From contig NZ_VIKW01000002.1 in NCBI RefSeq assembly GCF_009711975.1, forward strand, positions 62,001-126,000: a DNA stretch of 64,000 bases, read 5' to 3'. Under the pieces are notes generated by a model. It had not been told where the DNA came from. It made no database searches and saw nothing but the letters and a program-made list of their open reading frames with translations. Shown in pieces: positions 1-10,034 of this stretch. The stretch comes from Anabaena sp. UHCC 0204. GTDB taxonomy: Bacteria > Cyanobacteriota > Cyanobacteriia > Cyanobacteriales > Nostocaceae. The translations under genes and the position numbers were made by a program. How positions within the stretch are numbered: the first letter of the stretch is position 1; each line of letters starts with the position of its first letter.

Positions 1-1
1 G

Positions 2-1498
2 ATGTTAGATGATCAAAGCAACTTCATGGGCATAACTGGCTTACTCACTGACATTACGGAACTTGTCACTGTTCAAGAGGCTCTCAAATCTTCCCAGATC
101 CAACTCACCAGTGTTTTAAATAGTTCTTTGGATGGGATTATGGCGTTTCGGGCGGTACGCGATCACCAGGGGATGATTATTGACTTTGAATGGTTGTTAA
201 GTAATCCCGCCGCCTGTCAACTGGTGGGGCGCTCATCGGAACAACTGATTGGTAAACATTTACTGGTGGAAATGCCTGGAAACCTCAAAGAAGGACTATT
301 TGATGAGTATGTCAATGTGGTGGAATCAGAGAAACCTTATAAGCGAGAATTCTACTACAACCATGATGGTATTGAGTCTTGGTTTGAAAATATTGCGGTC
401 AAATTGGAAGATGGTTTTGCTGTTACCTTCCGGGATATAACGGCAATGAGACAATCGGAACAGGCAATTCAGCAAGTGAATCAACAACTGCAAGAACGGG
501 TTGCCGATCTTGACCAACGCCATGCAGAAATGTTGATTTTGAGCGAAATCAGCGATTTTCTACAAGCCTGTCTGACGGTGACAGAAGCCTGTGCAACCCT
601 CAGCAGTTTGGTAGAACCCCTTTTTCCTGGCTGTTCCGGGGGAGTGTTCATTACCAATCCGTCTCGAAACCGTGTGGAAGTTATCTCATCTTGGGGCGAT
701 TCCCTACAATCTGCACCGGACTTTCACCCCCAGGATTGCTGGGCTTTGCGGCGGGGTAGGTTGCATACTTGTAACCACGATCAATTGGGGCTACGCTGTC
801 AGCATATCCCGGCAGGTCGGGAGATCGCCACCACTCTCTGCATCCCGATGATTGCCCAGGGTGAGACTTTGGGTTTGTTTTATCTGAGTACCAATCACCC
901 TAATGCCCTTCCTGAAGCTAAACGGCAAATTGCTCGCACTGTTGCAGAACAGGTGGCACTGGCGATCGCTAACTTAAATCTGCGCGAAACCTTACAATAT
1001 CAAAGCATCCGTGACCCTCTCACTGGTTTATTTAACCGCCGGTATTTAGAAGAAGTTTTGACTCAAGAAATTGCCCGTGGCCAACGTAAGCAACACCCAA
1101 TCGGTGTGGTGATGATTGATGTGGATCACTTTAAGCGATTTAATGATACCTACGGTCATGATGTGGGGGACTATGTGCTGCAAACCATTGGCATACTACT
1201 CAAAGAAAGCGTGCGTGGGTCAGATATTGCCTGTCGCTATGGAGGAGAAGAAATGACCCTAATTCTGCCGGAGTCTTCCCTAGAGGAAACAAATATTAAG
1301 GCTGAAGAGATTCGAGAGGCGATCGCTACACTGATTCTTGCATACAATGGACAGCACTTGGGCAACCTCACTATCTCACTCGGCATTGCAGGCTTCCCGA
1401 AACACGGCGCAACAGGCACAGCCCTTCTACAAGCTGCTGATGCTGCTCTTTACCGTGCTAAGTCTGCTGGACGCAACCAAGTCGTAGTTGCACCATAA
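2..1498 (+). CDS. PAS-GAF-GGDEF diguanylate cyclase (5' end outside window)
   Basis: Signalling enzyme that should make cyclic di-GMP from two GTP. The visible part starts with the tail of a PAS/PAC unit (LLTDITELV), so the true start lies before the window. A PAS domain follows at about residues 30-150, a coiled linker at 155-185, a GAF domain at about 185-330 and a GGDEF domain at 335-495. The active-site loop reads YGGEEM, a tolerated GGEEF-like variant. An RxxD inhibitory site (RGSD) lies five residues before it, so product feedback is likely. There is no EAL or HD-GYP domain. The family call is firm; the sensed ligand is unknown. Confidence 0.9.
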   Translation: MLDDQSNFMGITGLLTDITELVTVQEALKSSQIQLTSVLNSSLDGIMAFRAVRDHQGMIIDFEWLLSNPAACQLVGRSSEQLIGKHLLVEMPGNLKEGLFDEYVNVVESEKPYKREFYYNHDGIESWFENIAVKLEDGFAVTFRDITAMRQSEQAIQQVNQQLQERVADLDQRHAEMLILSEISDFLQACLTVTEACATLSSLVEPLFPGCSGGVFITNPSRNRVEVISSWGDSLQSAPDFHPQDCWALRRGRLHTCNHDQLGLRCQHIPAGREIATTLCIPMIAQGETLGLFYLSTNHPNALPEAKRQIARTVAEQVALAIANLNLRETLQYQSIRDPLTGLFNRRYLEEVLTQEIARGQRKQHPIGVVMIDVDHFKRFNDTYGHDVGDYVLQTIGILLKESVRGSDIACRYGGEEMTLILPESSLEETNIKAEEIREAIATLILAYNGQHLGNLTISLGIAGFPKHGATGTALLQAADAALYRAKSAGRNQVVVAP

Positions 1499-1506
1499 AA
1501 CAATAA

Positions 1507-1570
1507 TCCCCGCCTTATAGATGCGGGGAGTATCAATTGACATAAATCCCCGTCCTAAAGTCCGAGGATT
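1507..1570. repeat. Two adjacent hairpins resembling IS200/IS605 right-end stems
   Basis: The first hairpin pairs TCCCCGC (1507-1513) with GCGGGGA (1523-1529) and is followed by GTATCAA. The second pairs AATCCCCG with CGAGGATT at about 1545-1570. No clear T-run follows, so a plain intrinsic terminator is less likely, although both lie just after the cyclase stop codon. The shape resembles the hairpin at about 30213-30241. Confidence 0.45.
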
Positions 1571-1741
1571 GTTTAACGCTTCATTGGGTTGTGCTATTTC
1601 GATTTAGTCTTACCATCCCTTGACGTTCATTTATACTAATGACCTATGGCAACTAGATATAGTTTACCATCGAGCCGTCCTAGAAAGCTTGTCTTGAGCT
1701 TGTCGAAGGAATGAGGCTTATACCCCATATTTTTGGTCAAT

Positions 1742-2380
1742 TTACTTGTTAGGTTGAGGTGTCATCCGCAAATAAGGTTTAATTTCTTGATAACCTTTGG
1801 GGAATTTGGCTTTGAGGACTTCAGGATCTTTCAAAGATGGAACAATGACAACATCTTCACCATCTTTCCAGTCGGCTGGAGTAGCAACACTATAATTATC
1901 AGTTAATTGCAGAGAATCAATGACTCGCAAAATTTCATCAAAATTGCGTCCGGTGCTGGGAGGATAGGTGAAAGAAAGACGCAGTTTTTTATTGTTGTCA
2001 ATAACAAAGACGGAACGCACTGTCACTGTAGCCGCAGCGTTGGGGTGAATCATATCATAAAGTTCGGAAACTTTACGATCTGGATCTGCCAAAATTGGGT
2101 AATTGAGAGTGGTGCTTTGGGTTTCTTCAATATCGCCCACCCAGCCCTTGTGAGATTCTACATCATCAACGCTCAGAGCGATCGCCTTAACGTTGCGTTT
2201 GTCAAATTCTGGTTTTAGTTTTGCAACAGTTCCTAGTTCGGTTGTGCAAACTGGTGTAAAGTCAGCAGGGTGAGAGAATAGCACTACCCAGCTATCACCA
2301 GCCCATGTGTAAAAGTCAATTTCCCCATGGGTAGAGGCTTGAGTAAAGTTAGGTACTGTATCACCAAGACGAAGAGTCAT
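1742..2380 (-). CDS. 1-Cys peroxiredoxin (Prx6 type)
   Basis: Thiol peroxidase that reduces H2O2 and organic hydroperoxides in the cytoplasm. The signature HPADFTPVCTTE places the peroxidatic cysteine at residue 45. It is the only cysteine in the 212 residues, which fits the 1-Cys class. The C-terminal extension (KFPKGYQEIKPYLRMTPQ) is typical of Prx6 proteins. The length is normal for the family and the start follows directly from the conserved N-terminus (LRLGDTVPNF). It is monocistronic, with its own promoter region at 2381-2600, and faces away from the acyltransferase gene. Confidence 0.93.
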   Translation of the reverse strand: MTLRLGDTVPNFTQASTHGEIDFYTWAGDSWVVLFSHPADFTPVCTTELGTVAKLKPEFDKRNVKAIALSVDDVESHKGWVGDIEETQSTTLNYPILADPDRKVSELYDMIHPNAAATVTVRSVFVIDNNKKLRLSFTYPPSTGRNFDEILRVIDSLQLTDNYSVATPADWKDGEDVVIVPSLKDPEVLKAKFPKGYQEIKPYLRMTPQPNK

Positions 2381-2628
2381 GCAAGATTCCCTGTATTCTA
2401 AAAAGACATCTATATTCTACTGTGACATGATCACACAGAAGGAAGATTATGGCATTGGGCTGTCGCTGTTGGCAACAAGATTTTAACTATTCTCACAGAA
2501 TTTATCGAGAAGTAACTATAGAGCAGATAGGAATTCCTATAATATCCTCTCTATGGAGTGTGATAGAATTACTGAGATAAGCTATTACGCAGCTGTACTC
2601 AATAATTCACCGGAGAAGTACATAAGAT

Positions 2629-3780
2629 ATGAAAAATATGAATAGGATGCTAGAAGTTGATGCAATTCGGGGAATAGCTGCTCTGGGTATTGTTTTATTT
2701 CATTATGCTAGTTCCTATAAATGGGCTGATAGTCATTTTTATAATAATTTTACTTATCTCGAACAATGTGTGCAAATTTTCTTTATTATTAGTGGATTTG
2801 TAATTTTAATTAGTATTAAACGTATTAATAGAAGTCTGGATTTTATTGTGGGGCGATTTTCGCGGTTATATCCAGTATATCTTATTTCCGTGATCACGAC
2901 TGTTTTAATCACCAATATTTTGAGAATGGCTGAACCAAGAACTGAAAAAATATATGATATTCTTTGTAATTTTTTCCTCTTGCAAGATTTCATTGGTGGT
3001 AAGTCGGTAAATATTGTTTATTGGACTTTAACTCTAGAAATATGTTTTTATATCATTATGTTAATAATATATAAACTCAAAGCAGTTAAGTATATAGATT
3101 TTATTTGTGGCTGCTGGATAGTCATTATTTTAATAGATGTTGCCAAAGGCAATTTAGCAGGAAATGCGAATCATATATTAAATTATTCTCTGGAACATTA
3201 TCAAATAAATAGTTTTAATTTTATATATCCTAGTTTAATTAGTACATTTAACTTTCCTCCTCTTTCCTTGAGTGCTATCAACATTATCGGCTTTTTCAAG
3301 GATTTCATCAAAATAAATTTTATCCTTATGCAAGGTCGAGCAGTTTTTTTTATCGCGGGAATTATGCTATATCAAATTAAAATCATGGGATTTTCTGGGT
3401 ATAGATTTTTGATCATAGGATTATGTATTGTAGCTAAAGCTTTTGATTATGCTGGGGATGCACATTTGTATGTTTTTATTCTATTTACAATCTTTATGAT
3501 AATTATTTACTTAGCAATTGCTGATAAGTTAAAGATTTTAGCCATCAAACCATTTATTTTTTTAGGAAGTATATCTTATAGTTTATATCTAATTCATATC
3601 CAAGTTGGTTGGTTATTAAAATCTAGCTTTGATGTTTTACCCTCAGAAATTGCTGTTATCCTCAAAGCAGCAATAGCAGTTGTAATTGCCAGTATATTAA
3701 CATTTACTGTGGAAATGCCAGCGATGAAATTGATAAAAATATACTACAAAAAAACATTAGAGGACAAGCCAGCTAATTAG
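2629..3780 (+). CDS. Acyltransferase 3 family membrane protein
   Basis: Probable integral membrane O-acyltransferase that modifies surface polysaccharide with acetyl or another acyl group. The N-terminus has the family motif DAIRGIAALGIVLFHY with the candidate catalytic histidine, followed by FIISGFVILIS and RFSRLYPVYL, and about ten hydrophobic helices in 383 residues. GGAGAA at about 2611 supports the ATG at 2629. It is very AT-rich compared with its neighbours, which may point to horizontal acquisition. It ends 8 nt inside the tail of the oppositely oriented glycosyltransferase. The polysaccharide role is inferred from that context; the substrate is unknown. Confidence 0.85.
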   Translation: MKNMNRMLEVDAIRGIAALGIVLFHYASSYKWADSHFYNNFTYLEQCVQIFFIISGFVILISIKRINRSLDFIVGRFSRLYPVYLISVITTVLITNILRMAEPRTEKIYDILCNFFLLQDFIGGKSVNIVYWTLTLEICFYIIMLIIYKLKAVKYIDFICGCWIVIILIDVAKGNLAGNANHILNYSLEHYQINSFNFIYPSLISTFNFPPLSLSAINIIGFFKDFIKINFILMQGRAVFFIAGIMLYQIKIMGFSGYRFLIIGLCIVAKAFDYAGDAHLYVFILFTIFMIIIYLAIADKLKILAIKPFIFLGSISYSLYLIHIQVGWLLKSSFDVLPSEIAVILKAAIAVVIASILTFTVEMPAMKLIKIYYKKTLEDKPAN

Positions 3781-4945
3781 ACGTGATAATTTGTTGATAT
3801 GCTTGAATCATTTGCAGGGCGATCGCATCCCAGCTAAAATTTTCTAGAGCGTATCTTTGGGCATTTAATCCCCGCTGTTGAAGTTCTTCAGGATTTGCCA
3901 AAGCTGTTTTTAATAAATTTACAATTGAATTTACATCAGTAGTTCCCACCCAACCAGATTCACTATCTAACACTTGCTGATATATATGCACTTGGTCAGA
4001 AATAACCACTGGTGTTCCTGCTACCATTGCTTCAGCGACAGCAATCCCAAAATTTTCGTAATAAGAAGGTAACACAAATAAATCCGCAGCTTGCAATAAA
4101 CTTCTTTTTGCTTCTCCCGTCACAAACCCTGTAATTGTTGTCTGGGATTTTAAAGGTGAATTAGCAATTTGTGATTTAATTTTATCCTCATAACTGGGAT
4201 CTTGGGGATTTGTCCCTGCTAAAACAAAATGAAAATCAAAACCTGCTATTAATAATTTCTCTAATGCCGGAATTAATAATTCTAACCCTTTTTTAGGATC
4301 AATACGCGACATAAATAAAATCAAAGGTTTATCATTGGGAATATTCCATTGATTGACTAAGCTACTCCCATTTGATTGGGGAGGAATCACACCCAAAGGA
4401 ATCACTAAATCTTTAGTTTTGACACCAAATCGAGCAGAGATTTTGGACTCTTGAACACTAGTAAAATGAATTGCGGCTGCACCAGCTAAATTACCACGTT
4501 CTATCAGTTGAACATAAAGCTGTTTTAATTGTTTTTTCTTTTGTAAATCAGCCGGATCTAGAGTTCCTAAAGGGCGTAAAATATACGGTAGTTTATGTTG
4601 ACGACAGACTATCGCAGCCGCACTACTAACAGGAGAAAATAAAGCATGAATATGGGCAATATCAAACTCCTTAGCATGATTTTTTAACCATTTCAATAAA
4701 TCTAAAGAAAACTTATATCTGCGAAATGGGGAACACCGAAAATAAATTAGTTCATAACCATCTTGTTTGATTGGTTGATTTAAAGGAACATCTAAAGGTT
4801 TTTGTCCAGAATCACCATTACTATCTGTCGTCAGAATAGTAACTTCTACACCTGCTTTTACCAATGCAGGGGCTAATCCTAATACCATTTGACTAGGACC
4901 ACCATAAATCAGAGAAATAGAAGGAACAATATGTAAGATTTTCAT
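3773..4945 (-). CDS. Glycosyltransferase family 4
   Basis: Cytoplasmic GT-B glycosyltransferase that should transfer a sugar from a nucleotide-sugar donor onto a growing exopolysaccharide or lipid-linked glycan. The N-terminal acceptor domain begins HIVPSISLIYGGPSQMV. The C-terminal GT4 domain carries LFMSRIDPKKGLELLI and the E-x7-E type element YENFGIAVAEAMVAGTPVV. Its length of 390 residues is typical. It is the last of three polysaccharide genes on this strand, 12 nt after the GT2 gene, so cotranscription is likely. Sugar specificity cannot be read from the sequence. Confidence 0.9.
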   Translation of the reverse strand: MKILHIVPSISLIYGGPSQMVLGLAPALVKAGVEVTILTTDSNGDSGQKPLDVPLNQPIKQDGYELIYFRCSPFRRYKFSLDLLKWLKNHAKEFDIAHIHALFSPVSSAAAIVCRQHKLPYILRPLGTLDPADLQKKKQLKQLYVQLIERGNLAGAAAIHFTSVQESKISARFGVKTKDLVIPLGVIPPQSNGSSLVNQWNIPNDKPLILFMSRIDPKKGLELLIPALEKLLIAGFDFHFVLAGTNPQDPSYEDKIKSQIANSPLKSQTTITGFVTGEAKRSLLQAADLFVLPSYYENFGIAVAEAMVAGTPVVISDQVHIYQQVLDSESGWVGTTDVNSIVNLLKTALANPEELQQRGLNAQRYALENFSWDAIALQMIQAYQQIITSN

Positions 4946-4957
4946 TTTTTGTCAGTT

Positions 4958-5938
4958 TCAAGAATATTGATCTAACTTGCTATAAATTTGTCCATTGTTC
5001 CAGATTGATTGAATGATAGTCGCTAAAGCTTTCAAAAAACCTAAAAAGTAGAAAAAACTGCGAGATAAAACTTTAATAGGAGAACCGCTTTTATTACAAG
5101 GTGGATTTCCGAGAACATGGCAATCAAATATCCGAAAACAAAACCGTACAATTTGAGAAAAAGTCAAGTTTTTCAAACATAATAAAAAATGATTATGGTA
5201 GAAATTTAGCTGATACTCAAGAGATTGGGTACTAATATTATGACAACCGCCGCTTTCTTCACCTAAATGCACCAAATAAGCCTCTGGATCATACCAAATT
5301 TTATATCCTGTCTTTCTAAATTGCAAACAAAAATCTGATTCTTCTCGAATTGCATTCCCGCGAAATCTTTCATCAAACCTCAAATTGTATTTAGTAAATA
5401 CTTCTTGTCGAAAAGACATATTACAGCCTCTAGCAGTTAAAACTTGCTGAGGTTTAATAGTATGAACTAAATCAAGATGATATAAAAAAAGTGCAGGATC
5501 AATTGCTGCTGGTGGTAAATATTCAATTTCTAGTTTCCCCCCAGATGTAGCTAGTTTTTCTCTATCTAAAACCCGTCCAGCTACAGCCCCAATTTCTGGA
5601 TTTTCCAGATAATTATTGACATGACTGGTTAAAAATTCTGGACGTAACTGCACATCATCATCAATAAACAATATGATCTCACCTGCTGATCTTTTGATCG
5701 CATAATTTCGCGCTCCTGGTAAACTTGCCCAATCTAAATTAAATAACTTAATTTTACCTGTGGCAGCCATTTCTTTTAGAAAAGTTTGCGTTTCTGGTTC
5801 GTGGGTTTTAGTTTGATCTACCACCAAAATTTCAAAGTTGGGATAATCTTGTTTTAAGACATCTATAATACTATCACAAAGGAGTTGTTCTCTTTTGTAG
5901 GTGGGGATGATGACTGAAACCAAAGGATAATTAAGCAT
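4958..5938 (-). CDS. Glycosyltransferase family 2
   Basis: GT-A fold glycosyltransferase. The N-terminus VSVIIPTYKRE and ILVVDQT form the nucleotide-binding part, and IDDDVQL is the DxD metal-binding motif. EESDFCLQFRKTG resembles the ED-containing catalytic segment. The C-terminal region has a hydrophobic stretch (about residues 250-310) that may lie on the membrane. It sits between the O-antigen-ligase-like gene and the GT4 gene on the same strand with short gaps, so it probably belongs to the same exopolysaccharide operon. The call resembles HpsE-type enzymes of hormogonium polysaccharide loci, but I cannot assign that name from sequence alone. Confidence 0.88.
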   Translation of the reverse strand: MLNYPLVSVIIPTYKREQLLCDSIIDVLKQDYPNFEILVVDQTKTHEPETQTFLKEMAATGKIKLFNLDWASLPGARNYAIKRSAGEIILFIDDDVQLRPEFLTSHVNNYLENPEIGAVAGRVLDREKLATSGGKLEIEYLPPAAIDPALFLYHLDLVHTIKPQQVLTARGCNMSFRQEVFTKYNLRFDERFRGNAIREESDFCLQFRKTGYKIWYDPEAYLVHLGEESGGCHNISTQSLEYQLNFYHNHFLLCLKNLTFSQIVRFCFRIFDCHVLGNPPCNKSGSPIKVLSRSFFYFLGFLKALATIIQSIWNNGQIYSKLDQYS

Positions 5939-5972
5939 ATTTTTAGTATTTATTTCTTTGATAATAACTTAA

Positions 5973-7625
5973 CTACTTTCTTATTTTCATTCGCTTTTTT
6001 TCTTCAGGTGCTTGAGAGTTAATATCTTCTGTTTCTTGTCGGTCAAGTTCTGGTAATTTAAATATTAGTCCTGCAAAAAACCAATAATAAACAGCCACGG
6101 GATCAACATCTAAAGGATAATAGTAAGTATTGTAGCTGATAAATAGGACAAAAGTTGCCATAGAAGCCCCATAAATGCGGAATACACGGTTTTTAAGTCC
6201 TCTATATGTCTTAAAGGCACTGACTGTTAAGGCAGTAACTAAAGCTAGAAATACCAATACACCAACAATGCCAACTTCATACAAGACTTTGGGGTAATAA
6301 GTTTCTACGAGTTTAGTCTCACCTAAGACACGAGCGGAATTAGTAGCTCTACCTAAACCAGAACCGATAGGGGTATCTACATTTTTCCAATTCTCTTCAA
6401 ATTGAGCCACAATAAATGCTTGCGGTGGTGAAGCTTCCCAGCGAGTGGTAAAACTATCCAACCTTTCTTGAACAACGACGGGATTAGTGGCCATGGCTAT
6501 GCCTAAAATTAAAGCCAGTCCACCACCCAAGGGAATAAACCGTTTAAGATTACCAATTTGACCGGTTAATAATAGTAGCAATATGAAGCAAACTGGGACT
6601 AGGGCTAAGGCAATTCTCTGTCCAGAAATAACTGCATTGACAAAAACTAATGCTAAAGAACCTAAACTGATCAATCTCCAGAGAACAGAGGGATCACTAA
6701 AACCAGTTGCAAAGGTGAAAAAAGTGCTAGAAATTAAAAACCATGCCCATTGCCAAGGGGCGACAAAAGTGCCTGGAAGACGAATTACTCCTTGTTGAGG
6801 ACTATATACTAGCGCCCCGCCAAAATAACATCGAGCTTCTAGGGTGGCTTTAAATAAGGCTGCTCCCTCTAATTCTGTTGTTCCTTTACATACGCCAGTT
6901 ATTAATAATATGTATTGAATAAATCCTAGCACGCAACAGACTAGTATCAGGACAATCTGAAGCCGGGTTAACAGCAGAAAATCCCGTTTATTGCGAATTA
7001 AATAATATGCACAAGTAATTAGGGGTATGTAACCCATAAATACTTTTAACCCTAAAATTCCCAGTCCTATGGGCATTTCCGTCGGTGGTTTTGCACCCAA
7101 CAGTGGTGTAATATCGGGTGGAGCGAATTGCTGTCCACCGTTGATAAAAACTAATGTTAATAAACAGCAAATCCAGAGAATGAGCAGGGGGGTTTTAATG
7201 GCTTTAGGAATTACAAAGGGTTTATTCTGTTTTTTATAAGTTTGCCATATAGAAATTAGAGCAGGAACATAAAAAGCATCCTTGGCTAATTGCATTATGG
7301 GACTATTCCCCAACATATAGATTATTGTGCCGGCAAAGGGTAGGTAAATGATAAAGGCATATAGAGCAGGACGGGGGTATTTGTAGGAAAGAGTGAGAAC
7401 GATGATTCCTAAAGCAGCGGGAACGGCTAATTTCACTCCGCTTACGAAAAAAATTATCATTCCTAAAAATAAAGCGCATCCTACAGTCGTACTCAAGATG
7501 CTGATAAATTCTTTGCGGGCTTTTGCGGCTTGACGTTTTTGGGCTAATTGTTCTTTAAGGCTAAGAGTAGGAGTCTCTACTTGCGACTGTTTTTTCGATT
7601 TGGGGGATTTTTTCAGTTTTGCCAT
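5973..7625 (-). CDS. O-antigen ligase/polymerase-like membrane protein (HpsL-like)
   Basis: Polytopic inner-membrane protein of 550 residues with about ten to twelve hydrophobic segments and a basic, lysine-rich N-terminus (KLKKSPKSKKQSQ). A large loop at about residues 380-430 (TTRWEASPPQ, GSGLGRATNSARVLG) matches the Wzy_C/O-antigen-ligase layout, in which a periplasmic loop carries the active site. It should polymerise or ligate surface polysaccharide. It heads a three-gene run with a GT2 and a GT4, 34 nt before the first. The organisation recalls hormogonium polysaccharide (hps) genes, where an HpsL-type protein of this form occurs. The HpsL name is a moderate-confidence inference. Confidence 0.72.
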   Translation of the reverse strand: MAKLKKSPKSKKQSQVETPTLSLKEQLAQKRQAAKARKEFISILSTTVGCALFLGMIIFFVSGVKLAVPAALGIIVLTLSYKYPRPALYAFIIYLPFAGTIIYMLGNSPIMQLAKDAFYVPALISIWQTYKKQNKPFVIPKAIKTPLLILWICCLLTLVFINGGQQFAPPDITPLLGAKPPTEMPIGLGILGLKVFMGYIPLITCAYYLIRNKRDFLLLTRLQIVLILVCCVLGFIQYILLITGVCKGTTELEGAALFKATLEARCYFGGALVYSPQQGVIRLPGTFVAPWQWAWFLISSTFFTFATGFSDPSVLWRLISLGSLALVFVNAVISGQRIALALVPVCFILLLLLTGQIGNLKRFIPLGGGLALILGIAMATNPVVVQERLDSFTTRWEASPPQAFIVAQFEENWKNVDTPIGSGLGRATNSARVLGETKLVETYYPKVLYEVGIVGVLVFLALVTALTVSAFKTYRGLKNRVFRIYGASMATFVLFISYNTYYYPLDVDPVAVYYWFFAGLIFKLPELDRQETEDINSQAPEEKKRMKIRK

Positions 7626-7658
7626 GTTACAGTCTCCTGACTCCTACCTCCTGCGTTT

Positions 7659-9107
7659 TTATGCCAGATGTTCTTGAACTTGTGAGACTAGTTCATTTGT
7701 CCAATGGTTGACAAGTTCAGGGTTAGCTGCTTCTACCATGACTCTAATTACAGGTTCTGTACCAGAGGCACGGACAAGGATTCTGCCATTATCACCCATT
7801 GCAGCTTCGGCTTTAGCGATCGCCTTTTGGACTGGTTGACAATTTTCCCATCCTAAGCGCCGCTCACGATCTAATACTCGCACATTCCGTAATATTTGGG
7901 GGTAGGTTTGGAAACTTTGATCTACCATTTCTCCCAATGAGAGATTTGCTTCTTTCACCACGGCGGCAATATGCAAGGCTGTTAATAAGCCATCTCCAGT
8001 CATGGCATAATGACTACAAAGGATGTGTCCTGATTGTTCTCCCCCTAACATTCCCCCAGTTTTCCGCATTTCGGCGTGGACATATTGATCACCTACAGCA
8101 GTACGAATTAATTTACCGCCTAATTGTTGCCAAGCTCGTTCAAAACCTAAGTTAGCCATGACTGTGGAAACTATCAGGTTATCTGGTAGTTGTTGCCGTT
8201 GTTGTAAATGACGACCCCAAAGGTAAAGAATGTAATCACCGTTAACTGGTCTACCCGTATTATCCACAGCTAAAACCCGATCTGCATCGCCATCAAAAGC
8301 AAAACCCATATCCGCTTGGTGTTCTTTGACGGCGGCTTGGAGAATATCTAAGTGTGTAGAACCGCAATTAACGTTAATGCGATCGCCATCTGCTTCATTA
8401 TGTAAACAAATAACTTCCGCACCCATTTCTGTAAATACCGCTGGTGCTAAACCCACGGCTGCACCCCAAGCTAAATCTAAAACAATCTTCATCCCCTGGA
8501 GATTGATTCCAGATTCTAAAGGTGTTTGAATGGCTTGGCTATATTTTTTGATTAATTCTGGGCGTAAATAATGTCTACCGCAATTCTTTATAGTAAAATC
8601 TGGAGATAATTTACCTCTGAGTCCCGCCTCAATTTCGCTTTGTAGGGCTTGAGACAACTTCCCACCATCAGCATCAAATATTTTAATACCATTGTCTTCT
8701 GGGGGATTGTGGCTGGCGGAAATCATCATTCCGCCAATAGCATTAGTAATGCTGGCCAGATAGGCTACGCAAGGTGTCGGACATAATCCTAAATACCACA
8801 CTTCTAAACCGGCGGCGGTTAATCCAGCACTCAAGGCCATGGCTAACATATCGCTGGAGTTGCGGGAGTCTTGTCCCAGGATAATTGGTCCTGGATGAGT
8901 AACATGACTACGTAAGACAATCCCCGCCCAAAAACCCACCTGTAAGGCTAAAGGTGCATTTAGCAATTCTCCCACTTGACCACGAATACCATCTGTACCG
9001 AATAAAGGATTGGTTGGTAATGGTATGGAATTTAACATCCAATTATTATCAACTTCTGTTACCAATCCCGAAGTATAGCCTTGAGTCCGAGCCATTGATG
9101 AAACCAT
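7659..9107 (-). CDS. glmM: Phosphoglucosamine mutase
   Basis: Interconverts glucosamine-6-phosphate and glucosamine-1-phosphate on the way to UDP-GlcNAc for peptidoglycan and polysaccharides. The phosphoserine loop ([16 protein letters not shown]), the metal loop ([10 protein letters not shown]), the sugar-binding loop (GGEQSGH) and the phosphate-binding loop ([14 protein letters not shown]) are all present. The frame continues upstream to a TTG at 9128, but the ATG at 9107 has a GGAG about 11 nt upstream and is the better start. It precedes the polysaccharide run on the same strand, which fits supply of amino-sugar precursors. Confidence 0.95.
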   Translation of the reverse strand: MVSSMARTQGYTSGLVTEVDNNWMLNSIPLPTNPLFGTDGIRGQVGELLNAPLALQVGFWAGIVLRSHVTHPGPIILGQDSRNSSDMLAMALSAGLTAAGLEVWYLGLCPTPCVAYLASITNAIGGMMISASHNPPEDNGIKIFDADGGKLSQALQSEIEAGLRGKLSPDFTIKNCGRHYLRPELIKKYSQAIQTPLESGINLQGMKIVLDLAWGAAVGLAPAVFTEMGAEVICLHNEADGDRINVNCGSTHLDILQAAVKEHQADMGFAFDGDADRVLAVDNTGRPVNGDYILYLWGRHLQQRQQLPDNLIVSTVMANLGFERAWQQLGGKLIRTAVGDQYVHAEMRKTGGMLGGEQSGHILCSHYAMTGDGLLTALHIAAVVKEANLSLGEMVDQSFQTYPQILRNVRVLDRERRLGWENCQPVQKAIAKAEAAMGDNGRILVRASGTEPVIRVMVEAANPELVNHWTNELVSQVQEHLA

Positions 9108-9317
9108 AATTTTAAACACTCCACACAATCACACAGGAGAATAGCACTTTCTTCAATCATTCTCGACGGTGGTGAAACACCAAATCCACTCTTTACTTAA
9201 TGATTTTTAATATAAATTCTCATCAAATAGTTCTAATGTAACGTTTTAATGGGGTTTTTTAATCATTGTGAACAAAAAACTCCAACAGTTAATTTTTTTA
9301 CAGTTGAGAATTTTAAT

Positions 9318-10034
9318 ATGAGCAGCAATTTAGCAAGCAAATTACGTGTAGGTACGAAGAAAGCACACACTATGGCAGAAAACGTAGGTTTTGTCAAGTG
9401 TTTTTTAAAAGGAGTTGTAGAGAAACACTCCTACCGCAAATTGGTTGCTAATTTTTATTTCATCTACTCGGCTATGGAAGAGGAGATGGAAAAACATAAG
9501 CATCACCCAATTCTCAGTAAAATTTATTTTCCGCAACTTAACCGCAAGCATACCTTAGAGCAAGACTTAACTTACTACTATGGTTACAACTGGCGCGAGG
9601 AAATCAAATTATCTTCTGCGGGTGCGGCTTATGTAAACCGGATTCGGGAGATTTCCGCTACTGAACCAGAATTATTAATTGCTCATTCTTATACCCGTTA
9701 TCTAGGTGATTTATCGGGTGGGCAAATTCTTAAAGGTATTGCAGTCACAGCGATGAAGCTGGGTGAAGGTGAAGGGACTGCTTTTTATGAATTTGCAGAT
9801 ATTACCGATGAAAAGGCATTTAAATCTCAGTATCGGCAGAATTTGGATGAAATGGCTATTGATGATGCTACAGGCGATCGCATTGTAGAAGAAGCAAATG
9901 CTGCTTTTGGTGTGAATATGAAGATGTTCCAGGAATTAGAAGGTAATTTGATTAAAGCGATCGGGATTATGGTTTTCAACACCTTAACCCGGAAGCGTGC
10001 TAAAGGTAGCACTGAATTGGTGACTGCTGAGTAA
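9318..10034 (+). CDS. ho1: Heme oxygenase (biliverdin-producing)
   Basis: Ferredoxin-dependent heme oxygenase that opens heme to biliverdin IX-alpha, CO and iron, feeding phycobilin synthesis. The proximal histidine lies in LRVGTKKAHTMAENVGF near the N-terminus, and the distal helix motif YLGDLSGGQILKGIA is intact. With the ATG at 9318 the protein is 238 residues, the usual cyanobacterial HO1 length. An earlier in-frame ATG at 9249 would add 23 residues unlike the family. It is divergent from glmM across about 210 nt and has a long hairpin 60 nt downstream. Confidence 0.95.
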   Translation: MSSNLASKLRVGTKKAHTMAENVGFVKCFLKGVVEKHSYRKLVANFYFIYSAMEEEMEKHKHHPILSKIYFPQLNRKHTLEQDLTYYYGYNWREEIKLSSAGAAYVNRIREISATEPELLIAHSYTRYLGDLSGGQILKGIAVTAMKLGEGEGTAFYEFADITDEKAFKSQYRQNLDEMAIDDATGDRIVEEANAAFGVNMKMFQELEGNLIKAIGIMVFNTLTRKRAKGSTELVTAE

